Below are positions 38,124 to 46,997 of a stretch of DNA of 64,000 bases, in pieces. Made by a program: the position numbers and the translations under genes. Location: assembly GCF_000472445.1 (NCBI RefSeq), contig NZ_AXAJ01000010.1, forward strand, positions 124,001-188,000. Reading direction: 5' to 3'. Origin of the DNA: Burkholderia sp. WSM2230 (GTDB lineage Bacteria > Pseudomonadota > Gammaproteobacteria > Burkholderiales > Burkholderiaceae). Numbering within the stretch: position 1 is the stretch's first letter; each line of letters starts with the position of its first letter. The notes below the pieces were generated by a model. The model was not told the DNA's origin. It saw only the letters and a program-made list of their open reading frames with translations, and ran no database searches.

Positions 38124-39005
38124 TCAGTGGTTGACTCGCTTCGCGAAAGCCGAAATGGCGTCGGCCATTGCTTTCGGCTGCTCCGGCGCCATGGCATGAC
38201 CTGCGTTGGGTAACACAACAACAGTCACCCGGTCCCCGAGCATGTTCTTGAGCACTTGCGAGAACCGGCGGGGCGCCACCGCATCGTTCTCTCCTTGCAG
38301 GTCTAGAATCGGTGCAGTGCCGGCGGCGAAGTAGTCGTCGACGGGAGTAGTGTTACGCGCATGTCCCTCTGCTTCGTGGGTCTCGGGATGCCAACCGCCG
38401 AGCCAGACGCTGGGGTCGTTTCCAGGCGCGAAGAACGCTTCTTTCAGATACTGCAGCCGTTGTGCTTCGGGAAGCTTGAGGTCTCCTGCACCGTCAATCG
38501 CCTTGCGCATTTCAGCGCTGATAGGTTTTTCTGTCGAGCCCGGCGGAACTTTGCCGGCCGAGGCGGCGGCAACCACGACTCCCTTCACGAGGTCCGGGCG
38601 GTCTGCAGCCAGTTGACGTGCGGCGAAATTACCCCACGCGTGCCCCACCACGACGACCGGGCCAGCCTTCTTTTCGTCAATGACCATCGCAACATCGGAC
38701 GCAAAATCGTGAACGCTGAGGTTTTCCATCGGCCCTATGCTCTTGCCAACGCCACGAGGTTCCGGGCGCAGCACACGGAACCCGTCCTCGACGAGATATT
38801 GCGCCACCTGGTCGTAGTCGCGCACCGAGCGTCCCAGAGACGGAAGGATAACGATAGTCGGTCCCTTGCCTTGGCTCAAAACCTCAATCTGGACATTTCC
38901 ATGTTTCACAACGTCGTCAGTGATTGCTGCACCGCCAGTTGCCGCAAAGGCGCTTACGGACAAGGAGAGAATGATTGCTGCGAGACCGCAGTTCGGGAAT
39001 TTCAT
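38124..39005 (-). CDS. Exported alpha/beta-hydrolase-fold protein with GHAWG elbow
   Basis: 293 residues from ATG 39005, giving a signal peptide (LAAIILSLSVSAFAATGGA). Fold landmarks: VILPSLGRSVRDYDQVA (oxyanion loop region), nucleophile-elbow position VVVVGHAWGNFAARQLA, acid LDLQGENDAV and His in PNAGHAMAPEQP. The nucleophile position is Ala instead of Ser, Asp or Cys. Close paralogue of the gene just upstream (39061). The substrate is unknown. Confidence 0.8.
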   Translation of the reverse strand: MKFPNCGLAAIILSLSVSAFAATGGAAITDDVVKHGNVQIEVLSQGKGPTIVILPSLGRSVRDYDQVAQYLVEDGFRVLRPEPRGVGKSIGPMENLSVHDFASDVAMVIDEKKAGPVVVVGHAWGNFAARQLAADRPDLVKGVVVAAASAGKVPPGSTEKPISAEMRKAIDGAGDLKLPEAQRLQYLKEAFFAPGNDPSVWLGGWHPETHEAEGHARNTTPVDDYFAAGTAPILDLQGENDAVAPRRFSQVLKNMLGDRVTVVVLPNAGHAMAPEQPKAMADAISAFAKRVNH

Positions 39006-39060
39006 GAGGGCGATTCCTTGACTTATCTCAGAGAGTTGATTCCTTGGCATCAGTTGCCGC

Positions 39061-39936
39061 TTACTGCCTGTACATCTGGCGTGCGAAGCGCGCAATGGCG
39101 TCGCTCATAGCCTTCGGCTGCTCGGGGACCATCGCGTGGCCTGCATTCGAAACCACCTCCACCGTCACGCGGTCGCCCAACATCGGCTTGAAGACATTGG
39201 GGACGACGACAGCGTCGTATTGACCCTGGAGGTCAAGAATGGGAACGGTGCCACCTGCGAAGTACGCATCGACCGGGGTGACGTTTCGGGCGTGCGCTTC
39301 GGCTTCATGAGTTGCGGGGTACCAACCGCTCAACCAGGTCCGGGCATCATGTCCCGGTGCGAAGAACGCCTGCTGAAGATATTTCAACCGCTGCGCCTCC
39401 GGCAGCGCGAGGTTGCCTGAGCCGTCAATCGCGTCCCGAAGCCTGCCGTACGGTTTCTCGTTTGAGCCGGGAGGTAGCTTTCCGGCTGACGCGGCCGCCA
39501 TGACCAATCCCCGAACGAGGTCCGGGCGGTCTACGGCTAGCATGCGTGCTGGTTGACTTCCCCATGCATGCCCGACCACGACGACTGAGCCCGTCTTTTG
39601 CTCATCGAGGACCGAGGCAATGTCAGCAGCAAAGTCGTGCATATTGAGGTCAGTCAGAGGGCCTACGCTCGCGCCGATACCTCTCGGCTGAGGCCTCAAT
39701 ACCGTAAAGCCGTCACCCTCGAGGTATGCCGCGACTTCATCGAAGTCTGCCGCCCCCCTTCCGAGGGATGGAAGAAGGACGATTACCAGTCCCTTACCTT
39801 GACGGATAGTCTCAATCGTTACGGTTCCGCGTGTCGTTACCAGGTGCTCGGGTGCAGCGCTCGGCGGCAAGTGAGAAGCGCAGCCGAACGCGAGAAACAT
39901 AGTTGCAAGAGAAATGAAACGCCCACTTGCCTTCAT
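39061..39936 (-). CDS. Paralogous alpha/beta-hydrolase-fold protein, possible lipoprotein
   Basis: 291 residues, similar throughout to 38124-39005: LLPSLGRGAADFDEVAAYL, VVVVGHAWGSQPARMLA, LDLQGQYDAVV, SNAGHAMVPEQPKAM. Again Ala at the nucleophile position. The N-terminal hydrophobic stretch ends in FLAFGCAS, a plausible but imperfect lipobox, so it may be lipid-anchored while its partner is soluble. Tandem duplication inside cassette A; gaps of 55 and 74 bp to its neighbours. Confidence 0.8.
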   Translation of the reverse strand: MKASGRFISLATMFLAFGCASHLPPSAAPEHLVTTRGTVTIETIRQGKGLVIVLLPSLGRGAADFDEVAAYLEGDGFTVLRPQPRGIGASVGPLTDLNMHDFAADIASVLDEQKTGSVVVVGHAWGSQPARMLAVDRPDLVRGLVMAAASAGKLPPGSNEKPYGRLRDAIDGSGNLALPEAQRLKYLQQAFFAPGHDARTWLSGWYPATHEAEAHARNVTPVDAYFAGGTVPILDLQGQYDAVVVPNVFKPMLGDRVTVEVVSNAGHAMVPEQPKAMSDAIARFARQMYRQ

Positions 39937-40010
39937 GCAGATGCCTCCTGTTTCTAGTAGTTGTACTTACTGTTTTGCGTGTTTTTCATGCGGCTGTGTA
40001 CTCTGCCTGG

Positions 40011-40823
40011 CTAGTTCGCTGCTGCCTGTGCTTGCGACTGTGGTTGCCCGAGCCCGGTACTTTGGAAGACCGCCACCGCATTTTTCGACTTCAGATACCC
40101 AATGAAGGATTTTGCCGCCTCTGCCTGTTGGGCGTTCTTCCCGATTGCAGCAGAGATGACACTGACTTTCTGAACCTCGCGTGGAAGAGGACCGACGAAC
40201 TGGATGTCCTTGAACGCTTTCAGTTCGCTAATCTGCTGAAGGCCAAGGTCGGCGTCGCCACGCTGAAGCGCTGCCCCAACCAGTTCGCGTCCTTTGATGA
40301 GTACGCTTTTCTGCTTCATCTGCTCCGCGATGCCGAGCCTGGGAAAGAGCGTTCCAGTAATGTACGTTCCACTAGCGCCTTCAGAGAAAGCGACCGACCG
40401 GGCCGACAGCAAAGCCTCCTTCAGCTTTTCCGGCGTCGAAACATCGGGCTTCGGAATGCCCGCACGAACTGCAACCCCGACTGCCGACTCGGCGATATCC
40501 GCTTTTGTGTCAGGGACGAACACTCCCTGTTTGATTTGCTCGTCGAGAGCGGCGCCAATCATAAGGCAGACATCCATTGGCTCCCCGCTTTTAATTCGCA
40601 TGGGCAATGCGTCAGGCGAGGTTCCATAGGAGGGGCCCCACGAAATCAGAAGGTGATTGCCAGTATCGCGCTCGAACGCGGGGACGAGTTCCTTGAACGC
40701 GACCGAGAGTGCTCCCGTTGCAAGCACGTGAACGTCTGCAGCGAACGCTGTCCCGCTGAAGGCCGCCGCGCAAGCCAGCGTCAGCATCGATGCACGGATA
40801 GATTTCCTTGTTCTGAATATCAT
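40011..40823 (-). CDS. ModA-like periplasmic substrate-binding protein (orphan)
   Basis: 270 residues; signal peptide LACAAAFSGTAFA followed by ADVHVLATGALSVAFKELVP, the opening of molybdate-type binding proteins, and VAFSEGASGTYITG. No ABC permease or ATPase is in the operon. Homologues in catabolic clusters are usually annotated as molybdate-binding, but the ligand here may be an organic anion. ATG 40823 chosen with AAGGAG upstream; a GTG codon precedes it directly. Confidence 0.8.
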   Translation of the reverse strand: MIFRTRKSIRASMLTLACAAAFSGTAFAADVHVLATGALSVAFKELVPAFERDTGNHLLISWGPSYGTSPDALPMRIKSGEPMDVCLMIGAALDEQIKQGVFVPDTKADIAESAVGVAVRAGIPKPDVSTPEKLKEALLSARSVAFSEGASGTYITGTLFPRLGIAEQMKQKSVLIKGRELVGAALQRGDADLGLQQISELKAFKDIQFVGPLPREVQKVSVISAAIGKNAQQAEAAKSFIGYLKSKNAVAVFQSTGLGQPQSQAQAAAN

Positions 40824-40865
40824 CACCTGTCTCCTTACTGTATGGATTTTTGATTCGATACTTGC

Positions 40866-41801
40866 CTAGACGGCGCCGCGTGTATTCACGAATAGTGCGT
40901 ACAACGAGGTCGTCGATGCCATGAAGAGCCGGTTGTTGTCTTTCCCGCCAAAACATAGATTTGCGCAGCGCTCAGGCAGCGCAATGTGTCCGATGGCCGT
41001 TCCGTCGGGCGCAAAGACTCGCACGCCGTCAAGCTCGTCGCTGCCGGTACCCCAACCGCACCAGAGGTTGCCGTCCACGTCGACTCTGAACCCATCGGGC
41101 GTTCCCTCCTCCGCGTCGATGAGTACCCTGCCGCCGTTCAGCTTGCGATTGTCGACGACGTCGAACGCCATGATTGTCCGCGGTCGCGCCCGGGATGCGA
41201 CGACATACAGCGTTCGTTCGTCTGGCGAGAACGCAAGCCCATTCGGACCTTCGATGTCGTCGGCGACGCACTCAATCTGGCCACTCTGCGCGTCAATGCG
41301 ATAGACGCAGGCCGGCAACTCCGGCGTTCCGACTTGACCCATGTAATCGCTCACGAGGCCAAAAGGCGGGTCCGTGAACCAGACGGACCCGTCACGGGTC
41401 ACCACGACGTCATTTGGTGAGTTGAGTGGTTTGCCTTCGAACCGGTCGGCGAGCACTATGACGCGACCGTCGTATTCAGTGCGAGTGACGCGCCTCGTGC
41501 CGTGCTCGCACACGATGAGTCGGCCCTGACGGTCGCGAGTCATGCCGTTCGCTTTGCTCGATGGCGCCCGCCAGGTAGAAACCGCTTCTGTTGCATGGTC
41601 CCACCTGAGGATTCGGTCATTCGGCAGGTCGGTCCAGTAAAGCACGCCGGCATCGCCGAACCACACGGGTCCCTCTGCCCAACGGCAGCCCGTCCACAAG
41701 CGCTCCACCTTTGCATGGGCCAGGCGGTAATGTTCGAATCGCTTGTCCAGGATGCGAACTGCGGGGTCTGGGGTCCTCAAACTTGGCTGCCACGTGTTCA
41801 T
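40866..41801 (-). CDS. SMP-30/gluconolactonase-family lactonase
   Basis: Six-bladed beta-propeller metal-dependent lactonase family, 311 residues, no signal peptide. Metal-ligand blocks: CRWAEGPVWF (Glu), PLNSPNDVVV (Asn), EGPNGLAFSPDE (Asn) and PDGFRVDVDGNLW (Asp). Probably hydrolyses a sugar-acid or other lactone in cassette A. Its start overlaps the MFS stop by four bases. Confidence 0.88.
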   Translation of the reverse strand: MNTWQPSLRTPDPAVRILDKRFEHYRLAHAKVERLWTGCRWAEGPVWFGDAGVLYWTDLPNDRILRWDHATEAVSTWRAPSSKANGMTRDRQGRLIVCEHGTRRVTRTEYDGRVIVLADRFEGKPLNSPNDVVVTRDGSVWFTDPPFGLVSDYMGQVGTPELPACVYRIDAQSGQIECVADDIEGPNGLAFSPDERTLYVVASRARPRTIMAFDVVDNRKLNGGRVLIDAEEGTPDGFRVDVDGNLWCGWGTGSDELDGVRVFAPDGTAIGHIALPERCANLCFGGKDNNRLFMASTTSLYALFVNTRGAV

Positions 41802-43099
41802 CTTGCGTCCATCCTCTTCATAATCACCAGCAGAACAATCGTCAGGATTGTCGCCAGCACGAGCATTGCTCCCATCCCGATAAGACCAGCCTTGAAAGAG
41901 CCTGTGGCGTCCTTCAGCCAGCCAACCATATAAGGTCCGACCAGGCCGCCAAGGCTACCGACCGAATTGATGAATGCCAGCCCCCCGGCTGCGGCTTCTT
42001 TCCCTAAAAACGTCGCAGGAATGCTGTAGAAGCAGGCACGCACAGATGAAAGGCCAATCAGTGCGATGGTCAACCCGACCATCGCAGGAACAAGTTCATC
42101 TGAAATGACGGAACAGAAGAAGCCGATTGCAGCAAGTCCGCAGGTGAGGGCAAGATGCTTGACATAGCGCTGTGAGCGCGCCAATACCTTTCCCCAGAAA
42201 AGCATCCCCACGCTTCCGATGACATAAGGCAGCGCGGTCAACAGCCCGATTTGGGTGTCACCAAGATGGTGTGTTTTCAGAATCGTTGGCAACCAGACGC
42301 CGATGCCGAGAATCCCGATGATGTAGCTGAAAAGGATGGCAGTGAGCAGCCAGACGCGCCAATCCCGTAGCGAGCGCGTGAAATGCCTTTCTGCGTTTGC
42401 CGGGCGCTCCCGGTCGACAGCAGCCTGCAAAGCCAATCGCTCTTCAGCCGTCAACCATTTGGCCTTCTCCGGAGAGTCACTCAATACCTTGAGGCAAAGG
42501 ATGCCCAGCACGCACGCCGGCAGACCTTGAAGGATGAACAGCCACTGCCACCCATGGAGTCCGAGCCACCCCTCGAGCTTCAACATCGAGACCGACAGCG
42601 GGCCGCTGAAGACGGAGGAGAGCGGCACTGCTGCCAGGAACCACGCCATCATCTGCGTGCGATAGCTCGCTGGAAACCATAGAGTCAGGAAAAAGATGAC
42701 ACCAGGGAAGAATCCCGCCTCGCCGATGCCTGCGAGCAGGCGAAGAAGCGAGTAACTCATCGCACCGGTCGCGAAGCTGGTTGCAGCTGCGAAGAGGCCC
42801 CAGGTAATCATGATGCGGGCCAACCATCTGCGAGCGCCAAAACGGTAGAGCGCGAGATTGCTCGGAACCTCGAAGAAGCAGTAGCCGACGTAGAAGATGC
42901 CGGCGGCAAATCCGAACTGGGATGCCGTCAGTCCGAGGTCGCGGTTCATCGCAAGCGCCGCGAAACCGACGTTTGTTCTGTCGAGATAGTTGATGAAGTA
43001 GGCAAACGCGAGCAACGGAACGATACGCAGAGCTGCCTTCCTGCAAGCAACCTGCTCGACGCTTTGCGCTGTCTCCTGGGTGATTATCGTTGTGCGCAT
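41798..43099 (-). CDS. MFS transporter, anion:cation symporter (ACS) family
   Basis: 433 residues, twelve predicted helices. ACS-type motif block GYCFFEVPSNLALYRFGARRW and the late motif AAAGGLAFINSVGSLGG resemble tartrate, galactonate and 4-hydroxyphenylacetate permeases. Likely imports the cassette substrate or an intermediate. Starts 8 bp after the amidohydrolase stop. A broken relative lies at 36450-36960. Confidence 0.9.
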   Translation of the reverse strand: MRTTIITQETAQSVEQVACRKAALRIVPLLAFAYFINYLDRTNVGFAALAMNRDLGLTASQFGFAAGIFYVGYCFFEVPSNLALYRFGARRWLARIMITWGLFAAATSFATGAMSYSLLRLLAGIGEAGFFPGVIFFLTLWFPASYRTQMMAWFLAAVPLSSVFSGPLSVSMLKLEGWLGLHGWQWLFILQGLPACVLGILCLKVLSDSPEKAKWLTAEERLALQAAVDRERPANAERHFTRSLRDWRVWLLTAILFSYIIGILGIGVWLPTILKTHHLGDTQIGLLTALPYVIGSVGMLFWGKVLARSQRYVKHLALTCGLAAIGFFCSVISDELVPAMVGLTIALIGLSSVRACFYSIPATFLGKEAAAGGLAFINSVGSLGGLVGPYMVGWLKDATGSFKAGLIGMGAMLVLATILTIVLLVIMKRMDAR

Positions 43100-43107
43100 C
43101 CTGTCTC

Positions 43108-43935
43108 CTACTTATAAAGCCGACGGGGATTGTGAACAAGCACCGCATCCGCCGTTTCTGTGTCGCCGCAGACCTCTTCAATAAACGCGAGAAGCCTGGC
43201 GTCATCCGGCGCGTCGCCTTGAATGTTCGGGTGAGGCCAGTCACTGCCCCAGATAGCCCGCTCCGGCGCTGCCATGAGCAGCCCCCGGACGTGAGGTAAC
43301 GCCCACGACCATGGCTCATCCGAGGCGCTCATCATGCGGTCGATACCCGAGAGCTTTATCCAGCGCTGCTCGTTGTCCAGATACTTGCGCAGAGCCACAA
43401 GCCCGTCTCTATCCGCCTCGAGAGCCGGGTCTGGACGAGACATGTGGTCAATCACTAATGTCGTATTGAGCTTCCGCCAGCTTTCGAGAACAGGCAGAAT
43501 CTGGGCGACCTTTCCGTGGAGCAGCACGTGCCAACCCAGGGAGCCAACGCGCTCAGCCAGCGCCTTGAGTTCGCTGATGTTCTGTCCTTCGGCGAGGTGT
43601 CCCATAAAATTGAAGCGGACACCGCGAATCCCGCCCGCGTGGAGCGCCTCCAACTGGCCGTCGCTTTCAGAGCCGTTGAGCAGGGCTACACCCTTATATC
43701 GACGCTCCGTACGGGAAATCGCGTTGAGTAGCGCGGAATGGTCATTCCCATAGCACGCCGCTTGCACGAAAACACCATGCGAGATGCCCAACTTGTGGTG
43801 CATCTCCAGAAGTGCCGTCAGCGGTGCTGCTTCGGGTCGATAGACCGCGCTTTCTGGAAGAGGAAAGTCTTCCCACGGTCCGTAGATATGTGTGTGGCAA
43901 TCCCACCGACCGCCGTTCACATGAAGACTGTCCAT
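43108..43935 (-). CDS. Cytosolic amidohydrolase (COG3618, LigI-like)
   Basis: 275 residues from ATG 43935, which overlaps the SDR stop by one base (TGATG). GTG 43944 is an alternative. Amidohydrolase-2 motifs: WDCHTHIYGPWEDFP, LVIDHMSRPDP and AIWGSDWPHPNIQG. No signal peptide, unlike the Tat-type paralogue at 37059. Probable lactonase or related hydrolase. Confidence 0.85.
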   Translation of the reverse strand: MDSLHVNGGRWDCHTHIYGPWEDFPLPESAVYRPEAAPLTALLEMHHKLGISHGVFVQAACYGNDHSALLNAISRTERRYKGVALLNGSESDGQLEALHAGGIRGVRFNFMGHLAEGQNISELKALAERVGSLGWHVLLHGKVAQILPVLESWRKLNTTLVIDHMSRPDPALEADRDGLVALRKYLDNEQRWIKLSGIDRMMSASDEPWSWALPHVRGLLMAAPERAIWGSDWPHPNIQGDAPDDARLLAFIEEVCGDTETADAVLVHNPRRLYK

Positions 43936-44768
43936 CAGTCGCACCGTGCCGTCATGCCGCCGTCCACGATAATCTCCGTGCCGGTCACGAAACGAGCCTC
44001 ATCGGAGGCAAGGAACAACGCAGCGTTGGCCGTATCGCGGCCGTCGCCCATGAAGCCCAACGGAATACGCGCGACCCGGGTCTGCAACAACTTGTCGACG
44101 TCGCCGCCCGTGCGCTGACCTGCAAGACGCGCTTCCACCATCGGCGTGTGCAGTTGGCCTGGAACCACGGTATTCACTCGAACGCCCTTCTTCGCATACT
44201 CGACTGCGACCACCTTGCCCAGTTGAATCACGCCCGCTTTGCAGGCTGCGTACGCGACTTGCGCCGAGCCTGTCCAGCGGATGCCGGAGGTTGATGCGGT
44301 ATTGACGATTGAACCACTGCCTTGAGCTTCCATGATGGGAAGCACGTGCTTGCAAGTGAGATAGACACTCTTGAGATTGAAAGCCACCTGAGCATCCCAC
44401 GCCTCTTCGGAAAGTGCGACGGGGCCTCCGGCCGCCGAGCCACCGACGTTGTTGACCAGAACGTCGACGCGGCCATACTTCTCGCGACACGCCTCAACCA
44501 TCGTCCGGACTGCGTCCGAGTCCGTGACATCGCACGCGTACGCCGTGATGTCACCGCCGATATCTCGCACGCGGCGCACCGTCTCTTCCATCGCATCGGG
44601 ATTCTTGTCGACCGCGAAGATTCGTGCTCCTGCCTGCGCGAAGAGAACGGCAACCGCGCGGCCATTTCCCCAGCCAGAGCCCACGCAGCCAGCGCCAGTG
44701 ACAATGGCGACCTTTCCATTAAGGCGTCCTGAATTCTGGTGATTTTCGAGGTTCTGTAAAGTTTCCAC
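43935..44768 (-). CDS. Short-chain dehydrogenase/reductase
   Basis: 277 residues, classical SDR: cofactor motif TGAGCVGSGWGNG, NNVGG, catalytic Ser in NTASTSGI and YAACK, and the ending GTEIIVDGGMTARCD. The cofactor loop AVDKNPD (Asp) suggests NAD(H). GTG start 44768 with GAGGAA upstream. Overlaps the following amidohydrolase; likely oxidises a hydroxyl or lactol in the cassette A pathway. Confidence 0.9.
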   Translation of the reverse strand: METLQNLENHQNSGRLNGKVAIVTGAGCVGSGWGNGRAVAVLFAQAGARIFAVDKNPDAMEETVRRVRDIGGDITAYACDVTDSDAVRTMVEACREKYGRVDVLVNNVGGSAAGGPVALSEEAWDAQVAFNLKSVYLTCKHVLPIMEAQGSGSIVNTASTSGIRWTGSAQVAYAACKAGVIQLGKVVAVEYAKKGVRVNTVVPGQLHTPMVEARLAGQRTGGDVDKLLQTRVARIPLGFMGDGRDTANAALFLASDEARFVTGTEIIVDGGMTARCD

Positions 44769-44783
44769 GTAATGTTCCTCAGT

Positions 44784-45338
44784 TCAGTCTTGGGGGAGTT
44801 CCGGTGTGGCGCCTTCCGGAGGCGGCACTTCGAACACTTTGATGGTCATCGAAATCAACGTGTAGTAGCCGGCAATGCCGACGAGGTCGACTACGCCATC
44901 CTTCCCGATTTCATTAACGAGCTCCTGGTAGAGCGAGTCGGGCACTTTGCGCTGTTCATGCAGCTCGGTGAGAAAGGCGAACACCAGTTCCTCATCCCGT
45001 TTCGCAAACGGAGGCGTCTTTCCGTCGCGGATTGCATCGATGACTTCTTCCGAAACACCGGCCTCGAGAGCGAAAGGCTTGTGTGCGGCCCATTCGTATT
45101 CCGCGAGCCAGTACCTGCCCATGAACATGATGGCAAGCTCCGACAAACGGGGGGGCACGCTGCTGTCATACCGGCAATAGCGACCCAAGGCTTGCGAGCG
45201 GTCAGCTAGTTGCGCTCGGTGCAGCCAGATTGCGAGCGGGCCCCTTACGCCTTTGCGCGGGCCACTTGCGATTGCGTCGTAGACCGCCCTCTGCTCAGTG
45301 TCAAGTTGCGCCGGGTCAATGGGTGAAAGTCGTGTCAT
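44784..45338 (-). CDS. Carboxymuconolactone decarboxylase-like protein
   Basis: 184 residues from ATG 45338, preceded by AGGAG. CMD/AhpD fold: SELAIMFMGRYWLAEYEW, AAHKPFALEAGVSEEVIDAI. No CxxC pair, so it is not an AhpD-type peroxidase. The family includes decarboxylases of aromatic degradation; the reaction here is unknown. Another CMD-family gene is in cassette B (53321). Confidence 0.82.
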   Translation of the reverse strand: MTRLSPIDPAQLDTEQRAVYDAIASGPRKGVRGPLAIWLHRAQLADRSQALGRYCRYDSSVPPRLSELAIMFMGRYWLAEYEWAAHKPFALEAGVSEEVIDAIRDGKTPPFAKRDEELVFAFLTELHEQRKVPDSLYQELVNEIGKDGVVDLVGIAGYYTLISMTIKVFEVPPPEGATPELPQD

Positions 45339-45358
45339 TTGCGTTGACTCCTGGTGGT

Positions 45359-46666
45359 TCAGTGAGACTGGGCAGTCGCAGTCGTTGCAGCGCCCTTGTC
45401 CTGGCGCAGGCAGAACCGGCGGGGTGTTGCGCCAGTCTCCTGCGTGAAGGCTTTTGCGTCGAAAGCGCCTTCCCAGCGGGCAATGGTGAACACCGCTAGC
45501 GTGTTGCCGACTACATTCACGAGCGCAGTTGCCGTGGCCATCACGCGGTCGATGCCGAACAACAGACCCAGACCGCTCAGCGGGAGCGTTCGGACCGATT
45601 GGAGCGTTGCCGCAAGCTTCACGAAGGCACCGCCTGCGACTGTGGTACCTCCCTTTGAGGTGAGGCTCAGAATCGCCAGCAGTCCAAGCTGCTGCCACAG
45701 GGAAAACGGGGTGTCGGTTGCCTGAGCGATGAATCCAATGGCAATTGCCATGTAAATCGACGTGCCATCAAGGTTGAAGCTATAGCCGGCAGGAAGAACG
45801 AAGCCGACAACCGCTTCGTCGCAACCCGAGCGCTGCAGTTTCTCGATTAGGCGAGGCAGTGCCACTTCGCTCGACGCGGTCCCAAAAATCAGCAGCAGTT
45901 CGTCGCGAATGAGCCGCAGGATGGTAAAGAACGGGAGACCAATCATCCAGCTGATGCTGCCAAGGACGCCGAATACGAACAGGAGGGAGGTCGCGTAGTA
46001 CAGCACGATGACCTTCAGAAGGTACATGAGCGTCACACTGCCGTAGCTACCAATCGCTGCTGCCATTGCACCAAAGGCTCCCAGCGGTGCAAGCCTCATG
46101 ATGAAAGCGAGCATGCGAAAGAGGACCGATTGCGCTTCGTCGATACCTCGAAGAAGGACCGACTCCGGACCCACCGACATGTTGAGTGCGAGACCTGCCA
46201 GGAGCGAAATGATGAGGACCTGGACGATATCGCCCCGTGCGAACGCATCGACCAGAGTATGGGGAATCAGGCTTAACAGATAGTCGACGGCAGAAATTCC
46301 GCCGGCGCTCGCGGTTGCCTTGACGGCTGCCTGGCTCTCGGTGATGTTCGTTGCATGGAGACCTGCCCCCGGCTGAAATATGTTCACCATCACAAATCCG
46401 AGAATCATTGCGACAGTGCTGACCACCTCGAAATAGACGAGCGACTTAACGCCCATTCGTCCCAGCATGCGAAGGTCTTTGACGTGTGCGATGCCCTGAA
46501 CCAGGGTGCAGAAGATGATGGGCGCCAGCATCATCTTGAGTAAGGCGATGAACCCCACTCCGAGAGGCTTCATTGCCACCGCCCAGTCAGGCTTTGCCAT
46601 CCCTAGCACGATTGCGCATGCCAAGCCGAGCAGGACTTGCACATGTAATTGCTTTAACCGCCTCAT
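45359..46666 (-). CDS. Dicarboxylate/amino acid:cation symporter (DAACS, DctA-like)
   Basis: 435 residues from ATG 46666, AGGAG upstream. Family motifs: IFGTASSEVALPRLIEKL, PAGYSFNLDGTSIYMAIA (cation and substrate site) and LTSKGGTTVAGGAFV, with FGIDRVMATATALVNVVGN. DctA itself usually has a different hairpin motif, so the substrate may not be a C4-dicarboxylate. First gene of cassette A; 5' leader predicted about 245 nt. Confidence 0.88.
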   Translation of the reverse strand: MRRLKQLHVQVLLGLACAIVLGMAKPDWAVAMKPLGVGFIALLKMMLAPIIFCTLVQGIAHVKDLRMLGRMGVKSLVYFEVVSTVAMILGFVMVNIFQPGAGLHATNITESQAAVKATASAGGISAVDYLLSLIPHTLVDAFARGDIVQVLIISLLAGLALNMSVGPESVLLRGIDEAQSVLFRMLAFIMRLAPLGAFGAMAAAIGSYGSVTLMYLLKVIVLYYATSLLFVFGVLGSISWMIGLPFFTILRLIRDELLLIFGTASSEVALPRLIEKLQRSGCDEAVVGFVLPAGYSFNLDGTSIYMAIAIGFIAQATDTPFSLWQQLGLLAILSLTSKGGTTVAGGAFVKLAATLQSVRTLPLSGLGLLFGIDRVMATATALVNVVGNTLAVFTIARWEGAFDAKAFTQETGATPRRFCLRQDKGAATTATAQSH

Positions 46667-46919
46667 CTCGTCTCCTGAATTCGAATCTAATGTACTTTGC
46701 AGATGACGCGTCACTGCATCATCTGCCCTCGGACCTATGCCGAAGCTTGGTGTTGCAAATGGGAGAAGCGGAGAAGTCCTGGTCCGTGACGAGCCAGCGA
46801 TACGGCAAATCGCGAACTACGCCGGTGGGCTGAGTTGCCCGAGGAGCAATCTCGCCGCGCCGGTGAGGGGAATCACACTTGCGTCTCCGTGCATTTTTCT
46901 AGTCTAATCCGTGATTCAG

Positions 46920-46948
46920 AGCATAGGTGAACCAAGATATCTTGACAA
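46920..46948 (-). promoter_or_regulatory. Promoter of cassette A operon
   Basis: On the minus strand TTGTCA (46948-46943), 17-bp spacer, TATGCT (46925-46920). Predicted start near 46913. The LysR-type operator at 46970-46988 is then centred near -66. Confidence 0.6.
46933..46944. promoter_or_regulatory. Palindrome CAAGATATCTTG
   Basis: Perfect 12-bp palindrome between the predicted -10 and -35 elements, centred near -25: possible activation site of the LysR regulator, or coincidence. Confidence 0.4.
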
Positions 46949-46969
46949 AGACCGAGTTTCGATACGAAG

Positions 46970-46988
46970 CTATGCCGTGACGGCATAG
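46970..46988. promoter_or_regulatory. LysR-type operator (T-N11-A palindrome)
   Basis: CTATGCCGTGACGGCATAG: nine-base perfect arms around one base, containing a T-N11-A core, 9 bp upstream of the LysR ATG. Suits binding and autorepression by the adjacent regulator and activation of the divergent operon. Confidence 0.7.
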
Positions 46989-46997
46989 GACATGAGT

